In this document: positions 8,856-16,831 of the stretch, in pieces
How positions within the stretch are numbered: position 1 is the first letter of the stretch
Layout: each line of letters begins with the position of its first letter
Assembly (NCBI GenBank): GCA_002482565.1
Contig: DLGG01000094.1
Span: forward strand, 909 to 36,198
DNA: 35,290 nucleotides
Reading direction: 5' to 3'
From: Solidesulfovibrio magneticus
GTDB taxonomy: Bacteria > Desulfobacterota > Desulfovibrionia > Desulfovibrionales > Desulfovibrionaceae
Notes under the pieces: generated by a model
Seen by the model: the letters and a program-made list of their open reading frames with translations, nothing else
The model's database searches: none
Told to the model about the DNA's origin: nothing
Position numbers and translations under genes: made by a program

Positions 8856-9165
8856 TCAAGCTTCGGGCAGCAATGTCAGCAGGGAGCGGGGCGTGGGCGT
8901 GAGTTCCCTGCCGGCGGCAAAAGCTTGCGCTTGGTCCAGCGAAACAAATGCTGCCTCGGCGTATTTCTGCCGAGGGGCCAGGGCGACCATGGCAGACTAG
9001 ATTCCGTAGGCCAGGGCGCGGTAGGTACATACGATGCCCGGCCGAAGGTCGGCCACACGTTGTTTCAAGCTCTGGGCCAAGTCCATAAGCGGCACCGTGT
9101 CCAGGCGGTTGTCGGGACAAGCCAAAAAAGTTTGGGAGGCAACTCCCAGCGCAGTTCCTGCACGG
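8856..9165 (-). pseudogene. Decayed PIG-L/LmbE-type deacetylase
   Basis: Read on the minus strand from about 9165, one frame gives LGVASQTFLACPDNRLDTVP, then LMDLAQSLKQRVADLRPGIV. This matches the middle of PIG-L N-acetylglucosaminyl deacetylases (DNRLDxxPLLD). It stops at TAG (8997-8999). The same frame then continues with QKYAEAAFVSLDQA, the kind of sequence found near the PIG-L C-terminus, to TGA at 8856-8858. The catalytic HxDD/HxxH parts are missing, so an internal deletion plus a stop has destroyed it. It is co-directional with the pseF-like gene at 9382-10119 and may be a relic of the same glycan locus. The remaining bases 8848-8855 and 9166-9381 hold nothing I can name. Confidence 0.6.
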
Positions 9166-9381
9166 CCTGCGTCGGCTTTGAGGCCACCTCGCGCGCGACG
9201 GCTTCGCTGGCAATTCCTGCGGCATCATGCCGCGTAGAGGCTGGGGGCCTGGCCCCCCGGCCCGACGCGGTCAGGCGGGCTATGTGGTCCCGCACCCAAG
9301 CGTTTCGTTATCAGGATGGGCGGCAATGACCAAAACGGAGTCCCTTGCATCATGTACGAACATGACGTCTCCCGGGCTTTG

Positions 9382-10119
9382 TTACCAAACTGCTATCTCT
9401 CCCATGGCGACAAGGGTTCTGTACAGGCATTCGGCCAACGTCCAATCCTCGGGCGTATCGATGTCCGCAACGAGATGGCGCGGCAATCGCACCACGGAAG
9501 AACCGGAGTCGAACAGCGACAGGCGGGCAAACGCCTCGGGCGATCCCCAATAGAATTGGGCTGCGTCGTGGTAGGCTTCCTCCAGATCCTGGGTCCGGGT
9601 CGGCATGAACTCCGGATAAAATGCCGAGACTCGGCCCTGGGCATCAAGCCGCAAGGCCCGCTGGACCGCCGCAGGAAATGTCGTGACGGAGAAGACGAAC
9701 GGACAGTGCCGTTTTTTAAGGATTTCAAAGCCTTTCGTGATATAAAGGGGCGTGGCCAGGGGGGCCGTGGCATATAAGCAGCAGACATGATCCACGGCTG
9801 TTCCCTGCTGCAGAAACCACTCGGCGGCATGAGCCGCCACGGCGTTGGTGCCGGCAAAATCGTCGGCCAATCCGGCCGGCCGGAGAAAGGGGGTTTCGCC
9901 TCCCCACTGCCGGGCCACTGCGGCAATTTCCTCGTCGTCCGTGGACACCACGATATGGTCGAACAGGCCGGTCGCCCGAGCCGCCGCGATGGAATAGGCA
10001 AGGATGGGCTTGCCGCAAAACGGTTTGATGTTTTTGCGAGGAATGCGTTTGCTGCCGCCCCTGGCGGGAATGACCGCGATAGTGTTGCCTCGGCGAGTCT
10101 GGCTGCAGGCATCCGGCAT
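9382..10119 (-). CDS. pseF: Pseudaminic-acid-type cytidylyltransferase (PseF-like)
   Basis: A 245-residue nucleotidyltransferase of the NeuA/PseF/KdsB group, which activates a nonulosonic acid with CTP. The N-terminal signature is AVIPARGGSKRIPRKNIKPF, followed by SIAAARATGLFDHIVVSTDD. The later motifs FYPEFMPTRTQDLEEAYHDA and AQFYWGSPEAF are closer to the pseudaminate enzyme PseF than to sialate NeuA. The ATG at 10119 has an AAGGAA Shine-Dalgarno. No other pse gene (B, C, H, G, I) is in the window. It is either an orphan serving genes elsewhere, for example flagellar glycosylation, or the intact survivor of a decayed locus with the PIG-L remnant next to it. The exact sugar is inferred. Confidence 0.85.
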   Translation of the reverse strand: MPDACSQTRRGNTIAVIPARGGSKRIPRKNIKPFCGKPILAYSIAAARATGLFDHIVVSTDDEEIAAVARQWGGETPFLRPAGLADDFAGTNAVAAHAAEWFLQQGTAVDHVCCLYATAPLATPLYITKGFEILKKRHCPFVFSVTTFPAAVQRALRLDAQGRVSAFYPEFMPTRTQDLEEAYHDAAQFYWGSPEAFARLSLFDSGSSVVRLPRHLVADIDTPEDWTLAECLYRTLVAMGEIAVW

Positions 10120-10170
10120 GGCGTGTTTCCTTGTTCGCTCGGCGGCGAGTTGCTTAAGGTCAATCCTGGT

Positions 10171-11088
10171 CTACACGGTTTTCCCGGGCCGTACGGACAG
10201 CAACCGCAGGTCCAGGGTGGCCAGCAGGATGCCCGAGACGATGAGCGCCCCGCCCAGCACGTGGGCGGCGGTCACGGCCTCGCCAAGCAGCCAGACCGAC
10301 TCCACGGCCGTCACCACCGGCAGGAAATAATAGACAATGCCGGCCAGCACCGGTCCGATGGAGCCGATGGCCTTGGTCCACAGCGTGTAGGCGGCAAAGG
10401 AGCAGCCGATGCCGGCGTAGGCCACGCCGATCACGACCCGGGCGCTCCAGGAAGTGGCCGGTCCGGTGGCGGCCTCCACGGCCAGGGCCGGCAGCATGAG
10501 CACCAGTCCCCAGGCGAAGGTGGCGGCGTTGAAGCCTTCTACGGAAATGCCGGCCGGGCGTTTGCGCACGAAAAGCGAATACAGGGCGAAACAGGCCGCT
10601 CCGGCCAAGGCCCAGAGGTCGCCGGGCAGAAAGCGCAGGGAAGCGATATGCCCCCAGTCGCCGCGCGAGACCAGCTCTAAAACCCCCACCAGCACGATGG
10701 CCACGCCCCCCAGGCGGCGCGGCGTCAGCGGCTCGCCGTAAATGATGCGCGAAAGAATGATGATCATGACCGGGGCGGTGGGCACGAGCAAGGCCATGTT
10801 GAGGCTTTCGGTGGTCTGGCCGGCCTTGTAGACGAAGGCGTTGAGCAACGAGACGCCGACCAGGCCCATGGCGGCCAGATACCGCCAGTGGCGCTTCATG
10901 GCCGGCCAGTCGGCCCGCAGCTTGGGCCAGGCAAAGGGCAGGATGCAGGCAAGCGCCAAAAGCCAGCGCCAGAAATTGAGCTGCACCGGCGGGATTTCCT
11001 GGGCGATGCCCCGGGCGACGACGAAATTGCCCGCCCACAGCACGGTGGCGGCCAGAGCGGTGAGATAGCCGAGGAAACGGGTGTTCAA
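10171..11088 (-). CDS. EamA/DMT-superfamily transporter
   Basis: A hydrophobic protein of 305 residues with two EamA repeats and about ten membrane helices. Typical motifs are TVLWAGNFVVARGIAQEIPP in the first repeat and a second half starting near PGDLWALAGAACFALYSLFV. DMT transporters of this type export amino acids, metabolites or drugs, and the substrate cannot be told from sequence. I place the start at a TTG (11086-11088) because an AAAGGA lies 9 nt upstream and the product begins with the family-like NTRFLGYLTALAATVLWAGNF. The frame is open much further upstream, but that part has no transporter sequence. It is on the same strand as the methyltransferase but separated by 223 nt. Confidence 0.87.
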   Translation of the reverse strand: MNTRFLGYLTALAATVLWAGNFVVARGIAQEIPPVQLNFWRWLLALACILPFAWPKLRADWPAMKRHWRYLAAMGLVGVSLLNAFVYKAGQTTESLNMALLVPTAPVMIIILSRIIYGEPLTPRRLGGVAIVLVGVLELVSRGDWGHIASLRFLPGDLWALAGAACFALYSLFVRKRPAGISVEGFNAATFAWGLVLMLPALAVEAATGPATSWSARVVIGVAYAGIGCSFAAYTLWTKAIGSIGPVLAGIVYYFLPVVTAVESVWLLGEAVTAAHVLGGALIVSGILLATLDLRLLSVRPGKTV

Positions 11089-11311
11089 GACGATTGTTCC
11101 TTTTGCGGCGGGGTGCGAGGTCGGTGGCGGTGCACGGCCTTGGTCCCGCGTGTCGCGTCCATGAAAAAGCGCCTCGGGCGTTGGGCCGACAACAGGCCAA
11201 ACAGTCTGTCTGTTGCAGGCACGACAACCCGGGAACGGAGTAACGACACCCGATGCGTGATAACGGGAGCGGGCCGGTCCGGCAAGGGAAAGGCCAAGGG
11301 CCGGCCAGCGA

Positions 11312-11938
11312 TCAGCCCGCCTTGCGGGCCAGCCAGACGGTGTGGCCGCCGCAATCCGGGTCCTCGGCGACATGGCGCTCGACGACGAACCCGTGCAGGG
11401 CCAGCAGCCGGCGATATTCTTGGGGAGATAGGCTGCAATGCCGGAAGCCAACACCGTCCATGACGCCCAGGGCCTCGCCGTGATGGGGGCCGCTGGTGAA
11501 CAGCAGCGCCCCGCCCGGCCGGAGGTGGGCGCTAAAGACCGCGAACATGGCCCGCTGGTCGTCGTGGGACAGATGGAAAAAACTGTCCCAGGCCATGACC
11601 GCGCCAAAGGTCCGGCCAAGGTCCAGGCCGCGCATGTCGCCCACGATCCAGTCCATGGCCGGGAAGCGCTCCCGGCAGGCGGCGATCATGGCCGGTGCGC
11701 CGTCGATGCCGGTCACCGGATGGCCGGCGCGCAGGCAAAAGCCGGCCAGGGGTTCGCCCGTGCCGCAGCCAAGGTCAAGGATGGCCTCGCCCGGGGCGAG
11801 ATGAGCCAGCATGGCCCGAAGCCATGCCGCTTCCATGGGCGGCTCGGTCGCCGTGCGGGCGGCCGCGTACCACGGCGCGATGCGCTGGTAGGCGGCGCAA
11901 ATATCCGTCGGCAGGACGGGCAGGTCGGGCGGGATCAT
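11312..11938 (-). CDS. Class I SAM-dependent methyltransferase
   Basis: A 208-residue protein with the Rossmann-type SAM-binding fold. Motif I is ILDLGCGTGEP (residues 53-63). GIDGAPAMIAACRERFP is the following acidic-strand region, and WIVGDMRGL and LRPGGALLFTSGP mark motifs II and III. The substrate is unknown; it falls in the broad Methyltransf_25/11 group. Its ATG overlaps the stop of the upstream peptidase gene by four bases (ATGA, 11935-11938), so the two are translationally coupled. The pairing with an envelope peptidase gives no clear functional hint. Confidence 0.9.
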   Translation of the reverse strand: MIPPDLPVLPTDICAAYQRIAPWYAAARTATEPPMEAAWLRAMLAHLAPGEAILDLGCGTGEPLAGFCLRAGHPVTGIDGAPAMIAACRERFPAMDWIVGDMRGLDLGRTFGAVMAWDSFFHLSHDDQRAMFAVFSAHLRPGGALLFTSGPHHGEALGVMDGVGFRHCSLSPQEYRRLLALHGFVVERHVAEDPDCGGHTVWLARKAG

Positions 11939-12711
11939 GGCTTCCCCGGGGCCTTGCCCTGTTCCATGGCCTCGATGTCCTTGCGGATGCGGGCCACGCG
12001 CTTATCGTCCGTGGGGTGGGTGGAGAGGAAGGCGAGCACGGGTTTTGCCCCGCCGGCCCGGCGCATCCCTTCCCAGAAGGTCACGGCGGCCTGGGGATCG
12101 TAGCCGGCCTTGGCCATGAGCGCCAAGCCGATGGCGTCGGCCTCGTATTCGTGTTTGCGGCTGTAGGGGAGCATGAGCCCGAGGTTGGCCCCGTAGCCCC
12201 AGACCCGGCCGGCGATGTCGGCGATGCGCGGGTCTTCGTCCCCAAGGGCGAGCTGCAGCAGCGCGCCGCCCAGGCGAGCCCCCATCTCCAGGGTGGCCCG
12301 CTCCGCGCCGTGGCGGGCCAGGGCGTGGGCCACTTCGTGGGCCATGACCACGGCCAGCTCGTCTTCGTTTTTGACCTGCTTGAGCAGGCCGCTGTAGACG
12401 AAGATCTTGCCGCCGGGCAGGCAGAAAGCGTTTATGGCCCGGTCGTTGTCGATGACGTGGAATTCCCAGTCGTAGTCCGGCTGGCCGGACACGGCGGCGA
12501 TGCGCCGGCCCACGCGTTTCACCAGCTCCTGGGCGGCCGGATCGCGCAAAAGCGGCTCGGTGCGCAGGATCTGGCGGGCGGCGTTGTAGCCCATGGTCCG
12601 TTCCTGGGACTCGGAGATAAGCACGAACTGCTTGCGTTCGGTGACGGGCACGCGGTCGCAGGCGGCAAGCCAGGCGACAAACAGCAGGGAGCAGGCGATG
12701 CAGCGGCGCAT
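11935..12711 (-). CDS. M48-family metallopeptidase, predicted lipoprotein
   Basis: A 258-residue zinc peptidase of the M48 (Oma1/BepA/LoiP) group. The signal peptide ends in a lipobox LAAC with C18, so the protein should be anchored in the envelope facing the periplasm. The zinc motif is HEVAH (H125-E126-H129), with the third ligand E188 in SRKHEYEADAIG. The family motif NAFCLPGGKIFVYSGLL precedes the active site, and STHPTDDKRVARI is near the end. No TPR repeats follow, so it is closer to LoiP/YcaL than to BepA. Such enzymes degrade misfolded outer-membrane proteins. It starts 12 nt after the transporter stop and overlaps the methyltransferase start. Confidence 0.94.
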   Translation of the reverse strand: MRRCIACSLLFVAWLAACDRVPVTERKQFVLISESQERTMGYNAARQILRTEPLLRDPAAQELVKRVGRRIAAVSGQPDYDWEFHVIDNDRAINAFCLPGGKIFVYSGLLKQVKNEDELAVVMAHEVAHALARHGAERATLEMGARLGGALLQLALGDEDPRIADIAGRVWGYGANLGLMLPYSRKHEYEADAIGLALMAKAGYDPQAAVTFWEGMRRAGGAKPVLAFLSTHPTDDKRVARIRKDIEAMEQGKAPGKP

Positions 12712-12723
12712 GGGGGATCTCCG

Positions 12724-14400
12724 TCAGCCCGAAAACAGGGTCAGGACGAGCAGTTGACCGGTAACGATGCGCAGGATCATGGCCAGGGGGTAGACCGTGG
12801 CGTAGACCGAGGCCGGGGCGTCGCCGCCGAGCATCTGGGAGGCGAAGGCCAGAGCCGGCGGATCGGTCATGGCCCCGGCGAGCAAGCCGCAGGACGAGGC
12901 GTAGTTGCACTTGAGAAACACCCGGCCGAAAACGCCGGCGGCTAAAAGCGGCACAAACGTGATGGCCGCGCCGGCCGCCAGCCAGACCAGCCCCTGGCCG
13001 GAACCCACGGCGGCCACGAACCGGCTGCCGGCGGCCAGCCCCACGCAGGACAAAAACAGGCAGATGCCGATCTCGCGCAACAGCAGGTTGGCGCTTTGGG
13101 GCAGATACCAGACCAGTCCGCCGAAGTGGTGGAGGCGGGAAAGCAGGATGGAGGCCAGAAGCGGACCGCCGGCCACGCCCAGGCGCACGCCGGTGGGCAA
13201 TCCCGGCAGCGGCACGGCAATGCCGCCCAGGACCGCCCCGGCCAGGATGCCGATGAAGATGGGCAGGACATGGGGCGTGGCCAGCTCCCGGGCGGAGTTG
13301 CCCAGGCGCGCCTCGGCAAAGGCCAGGGCCTCGGCCGTGCCCACGCAGCGCACCGTGTCGCCGAAATGGAGCCCCACGCCAGGACCCGGCGAGAATTCCG
13401 TGCCGGCCCGGGTGATGCGGGTGACGGCCACGTCACGGTCCGGGCCAAGGCCCAGGGCTTCGACGGTGCGGCCCACGGCGGCGGCCCGGGTGACCCGAAA
13501 CGCGCGCACTTCCACCGGCCCGGGCAGGGCGGGCAGGTCCTGGTCGCTGTCGTGGCCGATTTCCCGGCCAAGCGCGTCGAGGGCCTCGGCGCGGCCCACG
13601 GCGTGGACGAGCATCCCCGGGGCCAGCACCGTGTCGAGGTTGACCGGACGCACCACGCCGCCGGCCATGACCCGCGACGCCACCGCCCCGCCCTCGGCGA
13701 TGGAGGGGAGTTCGGTGAGGCGGCGGCCGAAGGCGGCGGGCAGGGTCGCCTCGATAGTGCGCGAAGTCAGCGGCGGGGCGTTTTCGGCCAAAAGCGTTTC
13801 GAGCTGGCGGGTTTCGGCCGCCGGATCGATGCGAAACAGGCGGCGCACGGCCAGCATGGCCAGGATGATGCCGAAGATGCCGAAAGGGTAGGCCACGGCG
13901 TAGCCCAGGCCGGCCTGGCCGACCAGGGCTTCGGCCTGAGCCGGAGCCAGTTCGGCAAAGGCCTGGGAGGCGGCGGCCAGGGACGGCGTGTTGGTGACGG
14001 CTCCGCTGTAGACGCCCACGGCCACCGGCAGGGGGAAAAGCCCGAGCAGATGGAAGGCGGCGGCCAGGGCGGCCCCGAACACCACGATGCCCCCGGCCAC
14101 GAGATTGAGCCGCAGCCCCCGGCGGCGCAGGGAATCGACAAATCCCGGCCCCACCTGCATCCCGATGGCGTAGACAAAGAGGATCAGGCCGAATTCGCGG
14201 ACGAATTCCAGGACGTGGCGATCCAGGGCCAGGCCGAAATGGCCGGCGGCAAGACCCGTGAAAAGCACGCCTCCCACGCCCAGGCGCACCCCGGCCACGG
14301 GCAGGCGTCCCAGGGCCAGGCCGGCGGCGGCGACCAAGCCGATGACCACCACGGCCTGCAGCGCCGAAGGAGCGAGAAAGAGCTGGGTCCAAAGGGCCAT
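12724..14400 (-). CDS. YidE/AspT-like transporter with two RCK_C domains
   Basis: A 558-residue membrane protein with the architecture of the aspartate:alanine exchanger (AAE) family: an N-terminal five-helix half, two TrkA-C/RCK_C regulatory domains at about residues 200-370, and a C-terminal helical half. Repeat-type motifs GVYSGAVTNTPSLAAASQAF and CGLLAGAMTDPPALAFASQM occur once in each half, as expected. Length matches E. coli YidE. AspT exchanges aspartate and alanine, but most relatives have unknown substrates, so the substrate is left open. The start is the ATG at 14400 with GGAGGA just upstream. The frame stays open to 15282, but that part is antisense to fdhE. It heads a unit with the M48 peptidase and the methyltransferase, and is divergent from fdhE. 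Confidence 0.92.
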   Translation of the reverse strand: MALWTQLFLAPSALQAVVVIGLVAAAGLALGRLPVAGVRLGVGGVLFTGLAAGHFGLALDRHVLEFVREFGLILFVYAIGMQVGPGFVDSLRRRGLRLNLVAGGIVVFGAALAAAFHLLGLFPLPVAVGVYSGAVTNTPSLAAASQAFAELAPAQAEALVGQAGLGYAVAYPFGIFGIILAMLAVRRLFRIDPAAETRQLETLLAENAPPLTSRTIEATLPAAFGRRLTELPSIAEGGAVASRVMAGGVVRPVNLDTVLAPGMLVHAVGRAEALDALGREIGHDSDQDLPALPGPVEVRAFRVTRAAAVGRTVEALGLGPDRDVAVTRITRAGTEFSPGPGVGLHFGDTVRCVGTAEALAFAEARLGNSARELATPHVLPIFIGILAGAVLGGIAVPLPGLPTGVRLGVAGGPLLASILLSRLHHFGGLVWYLPQSANLLLREIGICLFLSCVGLAAGSRFVAAVGSGQGLVWLAAGAAITFVPLLAAGVFGRVFLKCNYASSCGLLAGAMTDPPALAFASQMLGGDAPASVYATVYPLAMILRIVTGQLLVLTLFSG

Positions 14401-14625
14401 GCGTCCTCCGCGAGATGGGTTGCGACCTCGGCCTTGACAGCCCGGGCCGCGCCGGGCATCGGCCATGCCGATACCAAAAACATTGGGCACAGTGCGGACG
14501 ATCCAGGGCGGCGTCAAGGCCGGTTGGGACTCCTGTCGGAGCGCCGCTTCTTGCCAAGTCCTGCCTGCGTCACCATAATGCCGCAAAGGCCCTGGCGAAA
14601 GCCCCGGGCCATCCAAGGAGACACC

Positions 14626-15510
14626 ATGTCCTTTGATTATGATAAGGCTTCCAAAGTGCTTGAGAAAAAGCTGGATTCCCTGGCGCGCAAAACCGTGTTG
14701 CCGGCTTCCCTGCTGGCCCTTGTGGCGGCGACCTCCCGGGTCCAGCTCGCGGCCCGGGCCAAGGAGGACGTGACCGTGGATGCGGCTGTCCTGGCCGATG
14801 TGGAGCGCAACCTGCGCGGCGCGCCGCGTTTGCCCCGGGACGCCTTCCCCGTGGACATGGACCGGTTCGAGGCGCTGTTGGCCGAAATTTCCGGGCTGGT
14901 GCGCCAGGGCGACGACCATCTTGCCCAGGCCCTGGCCGTGCTCGAAGCCGACCGGGCGGCCGGAACCCTCGACATGGGCAAGGCCGTGGGCCGGCATCTG
15001 GCCGGCGACGACGCTTTTTTCGCCGCCTACGGCGAGCGCACCCCCGGCGCGCCACGCCTGCTTGCCTTTCTGGTCCAGGCCGCCCTGGCCCCACGTCTGG
15101 CCGCGGTCGGCGAGGCGGTCATGGCCCAGTTTCCCAAGGACCGTTCCTGGGCTTTTGGCCACTGTCCGGTCTGCGCCAGCCCGCCGCTCATCGGCCGGCT
15201 GATCGGCAAGGAAGGGGCCAGGCATCTGACCTGCTCCTTTTGCCAGGTCGAATACCGGGCCAAGCGCCTCATGTGCCCGCACTGCGGCGAGGAAGACGCC
15301 AAGCAGCTGGAAACCTTCACCGCCGCCGAGGAGCCGGGCTATCTTGTCAATGTCTGCCTGCGCTGCAAGAATTACATCAAGACCGTCGATTTTCGGGAGT
15401 TCGACCGGCCAAGCGTGCCGGTCCTGGACGACCTGGAATCCCTGACCCTGGACATGGCCGCCCGGGGCCAGGGCTACAACCGGCCGGTGCTGTCGGCCTG
15501 GGGGTTTTGA
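14626..15510 (+). CDS. fdhE: Formate dehydrogenase accessory protein FdhE
   Basis: A 294-residue cytoplasmic protein needed for maturation of Tat-exported formate dehydrogenases; E. coli FdhE is an iron-binding rubredoxin-like protein that interacts with the catalytic subunit. Four CxxC pairs are visible: C180/C183, C203/C206, C217/C220 and C244/C247, which form the two rubredoxin-like metal sites of the family. GHCPVCASPP and CKNYIKTVDFREFDRP are close to FdhE signatures. The start ATG at 14626 has an AAGGAG (14615-14620). The stop TGA overlaps the fdhD start (TGATG), placing it first in the fdhE-fdhD-mobA-moaA unit. The 225 nt between it and the divergent transporter should contain both promoters. 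Confidence 0.94.
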   Translation: MSFDYDKASKVLEKKLDSLARKTVLPASLLALVAATSRVQLAARAKEDVTVDAAVLADVERNLRGAPRLPRDAFPVDMDRFEALLAEISGLVRQGDDHLAQALAVLEADRAAGTLDMGKAVGRHLAGDDAFFAAYGERTPGAPRLLAFLVQAALAPRLAAVGEAVMAQFPKDRSWAFGHCPVCASPPLIGRLIGKEGARHLTCSFCQVEYRAKRLMCPHCGEEDAKQLETFTAAEEPGYLVNVCLRCKNYIKTVDFREFDRPSVPVLDDLESLTLDMAARGQGYNRPVLSAWGF

Positions 15511-16223
15511 TGGAACTGCCGGAGCTCACCCGCGCTGTCCCCTGCCGCCGCTACCGGGACGGCTTTTTCACCGACATCCTCGACGACGTGGCCACCGAGA
15601 TCCGGGTCACCCTGGACCTTCACGGCGTGGGGCGAAAGACGCTCTACGCCGCGCCCCTTGATCCCGAGGCGCTGGTTCTGGGCCATGCCGCCCTGGACAT
15701 GCTCGGGCCGGGCGAGATTCCGGCGTTGACCGAGGCCCAGGGGTTGAGTTTTTCCCTGAACGCCGTCCCGGACGCCCGGCCGGCTCCTGATCCGACCCGG
15801 CCGGGAATGCTTCCGGCCGCCGAACTGTTGGCCCTGGTCCGGCGCTTCATCGCCGAACCGGGCCTGTGGGACGGCACGGGCTGTTTTCACCGGGCGGCGC
15901 TCTACGATCCTCTGGCCGGCAATTTCATCGCCCGGGCCGAGGACATCGGCCGCCACAACTGCCTGGACCGCCTGGCCGGGCAGGGCCTGCGCCAGGGGCT
16001 TTGCCTGCCCGAATTGATCCTTTTTCTGTCCTGTCGGGTGACGGCCAGCATGATGCAAAAGGCCTTGCGGGCCGGGCTTCGCATGGTGGTCAGCCGTTCG
16101 GCCGTGACCGGGGCGGCCCTCGGCGCGGCCAGGGACGCCGGCGTCACCCTGGTCGGCTTTGCCCGGGACGCCGAGGAGCGCTTCACCGTCTTTACCGACG
16201 CCGCCGGCCGGGTGGGGGCGTGA
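15510..16223 (+). CDS. fdhD: FdhD-like sulfurtransferase for formate dehydrogenase
   Basis: FdhD passes sulfur from a cysteine desulfurase to the bis-MGD cofactor of formate dehydrogenase. The 237-residue product shows the family's TGCFHRAALYD and RAEDIGRHNCLDRL motifs, then LFLSCRVTASMMQKA and VSRSAVTGAAL. It is about 40 residues shorter than E. coli FdhD. The loop before TGCFH, where the catalytic CxxC (CGVCG in E. coli) normally sits, reads PDPTRPGMLPAAELLALV and has no cysteine. C125 replaces the second glycine of the usual TGG motif. The start overlaps the fdhE stop, and its stop overlaps the mobA GTG. The family call is secure; whether it works by the standard cysteine chemistry is open. 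Confidence 0.92.
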   Translation: MELPELTRAVPCRRYRDGFFTDILDDVATEIRVTLDLHGVGRKTLYAAPLDPEALVLGHAALDMLGPGEIPALTEAQGLSFSLNAVPDARPAPDPTRPGMLPAAELLALVRRFIAEPGLWDGTGCFHRAALYDPLAGNFIARAEDIGRHNCLDRLAGQGLRQGLCLPELILFLSCRVTASMMQKALRAGLRMVVSRSAVTGAALGAARDAGVTLVGFARDAEERFTVFTDAAGRVGA

Positions 16224-16831
16224 AGGCGGGCGGGGAACTGCCGCTTGGCGTGGTGCTGGCCGGGGGACTGAGCAGCCGCATGGGCCGTGACAAGGCCTGG
16301 CTCACCTTTTTCGGCCAGCCGCTGCTGCGCCGGGTGGCCGAGGTGCTGGCCGGGGTCACGGGCGAGATCATGGTTTCCGGGCGCGATCCCGCCCCGTTCG
16401 GTTTTGTCTGCCCCTGGCTCCCCGACGACACGCCGCGCCTGGGGCCGGCCGGCGGGGTCATGACCGTCCTGGCCGCGACGGGCCGGCCATGTCTGGTCGT
16501 TTCCTGCGATCTGCCGTTTCTGGAACCCGAAACCCTGGTCCGTCTGGTCGCGGCCTGGCGCGACCGGCCGGAAACGGCGCTCATGACCACCTACCGCATC
16601 GTCGAAACCGGCTTTGTGGAATCGTTGGTGGCCATCTACGACCCGGCCGGGCTGCCGCTTTTGCGGGAGAACCTGGAGCAGGGCCAGCGCCGGCTTTCGG
16701 CCATCTTTCCCGAGGCCAGGCGTTGCCATTTGGACTACAGCCGCGACGATCCGGCCGTGGCCCGGGCTTTTTTCAACGTCAATTCGCCGCCGGACCTCAT
16801 TCGGGCACGCGGCATGGAGGAGGGGGCATGA
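16220..16831 (+). CDS. mobA: Molybdenum cofactor guanylyltransferase MobA
   Basis: MobA attaches GMP to molybdopterin to make the MGD form that prokaryotic formate dehydrogenases require. The 203-residue protein has the nucleotidyltransferase signature VVLAGGLSSRMGRDKAWL, followed by GPAGGVMT and VVSCDLPFLEPE, all at the usual spacing. The start is a GTG that overlaps the fdhD stop (GTGA at 16220-16223). An ATG start further in would cut into the GTP-binding loop. Its TGA overlaps the moaA ATG (ATGA at 16828-16831). The position beside fdhD/fdhE supports a role dedicated to the downstream FdhA. Confidence 0.94.
   Translation: MKAGGELPLGVVLAGGLSSRMGRDKAWLTFFGQPLLRRVAEVLAGVTGEIMVSGRDPAPFGFVCPWLPDDTPRLGPAGGVMTVLAATGRPCLVVSCDLPFLEPETLVRLVAAWRDRPETALMTTYRIVETGFVESLVAIYDPAGLPLLRENLEQGQRRLSAIFPEARRCHLDYSRDDPAVARAFFNVNSPPDLIRARGMEEGA

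Noticed and set aside
10171..11619. An extended 482-codon frame for the EamA transporter
   Set aside because: The extra upstream codons overlap the methyltransferase antisense and show no helix pattern; a TTG with Shine-Dalgarno at 11088 gives a standard ten-helix protein.
12724..15282. A single minus-strand frame of 852 codons suggesting a giant protein
   Set aside because: The part upstream of 14400 is antisense to fdhE and has no transporter features; a GGAGGA and the family N-terminus place the start at 14400.
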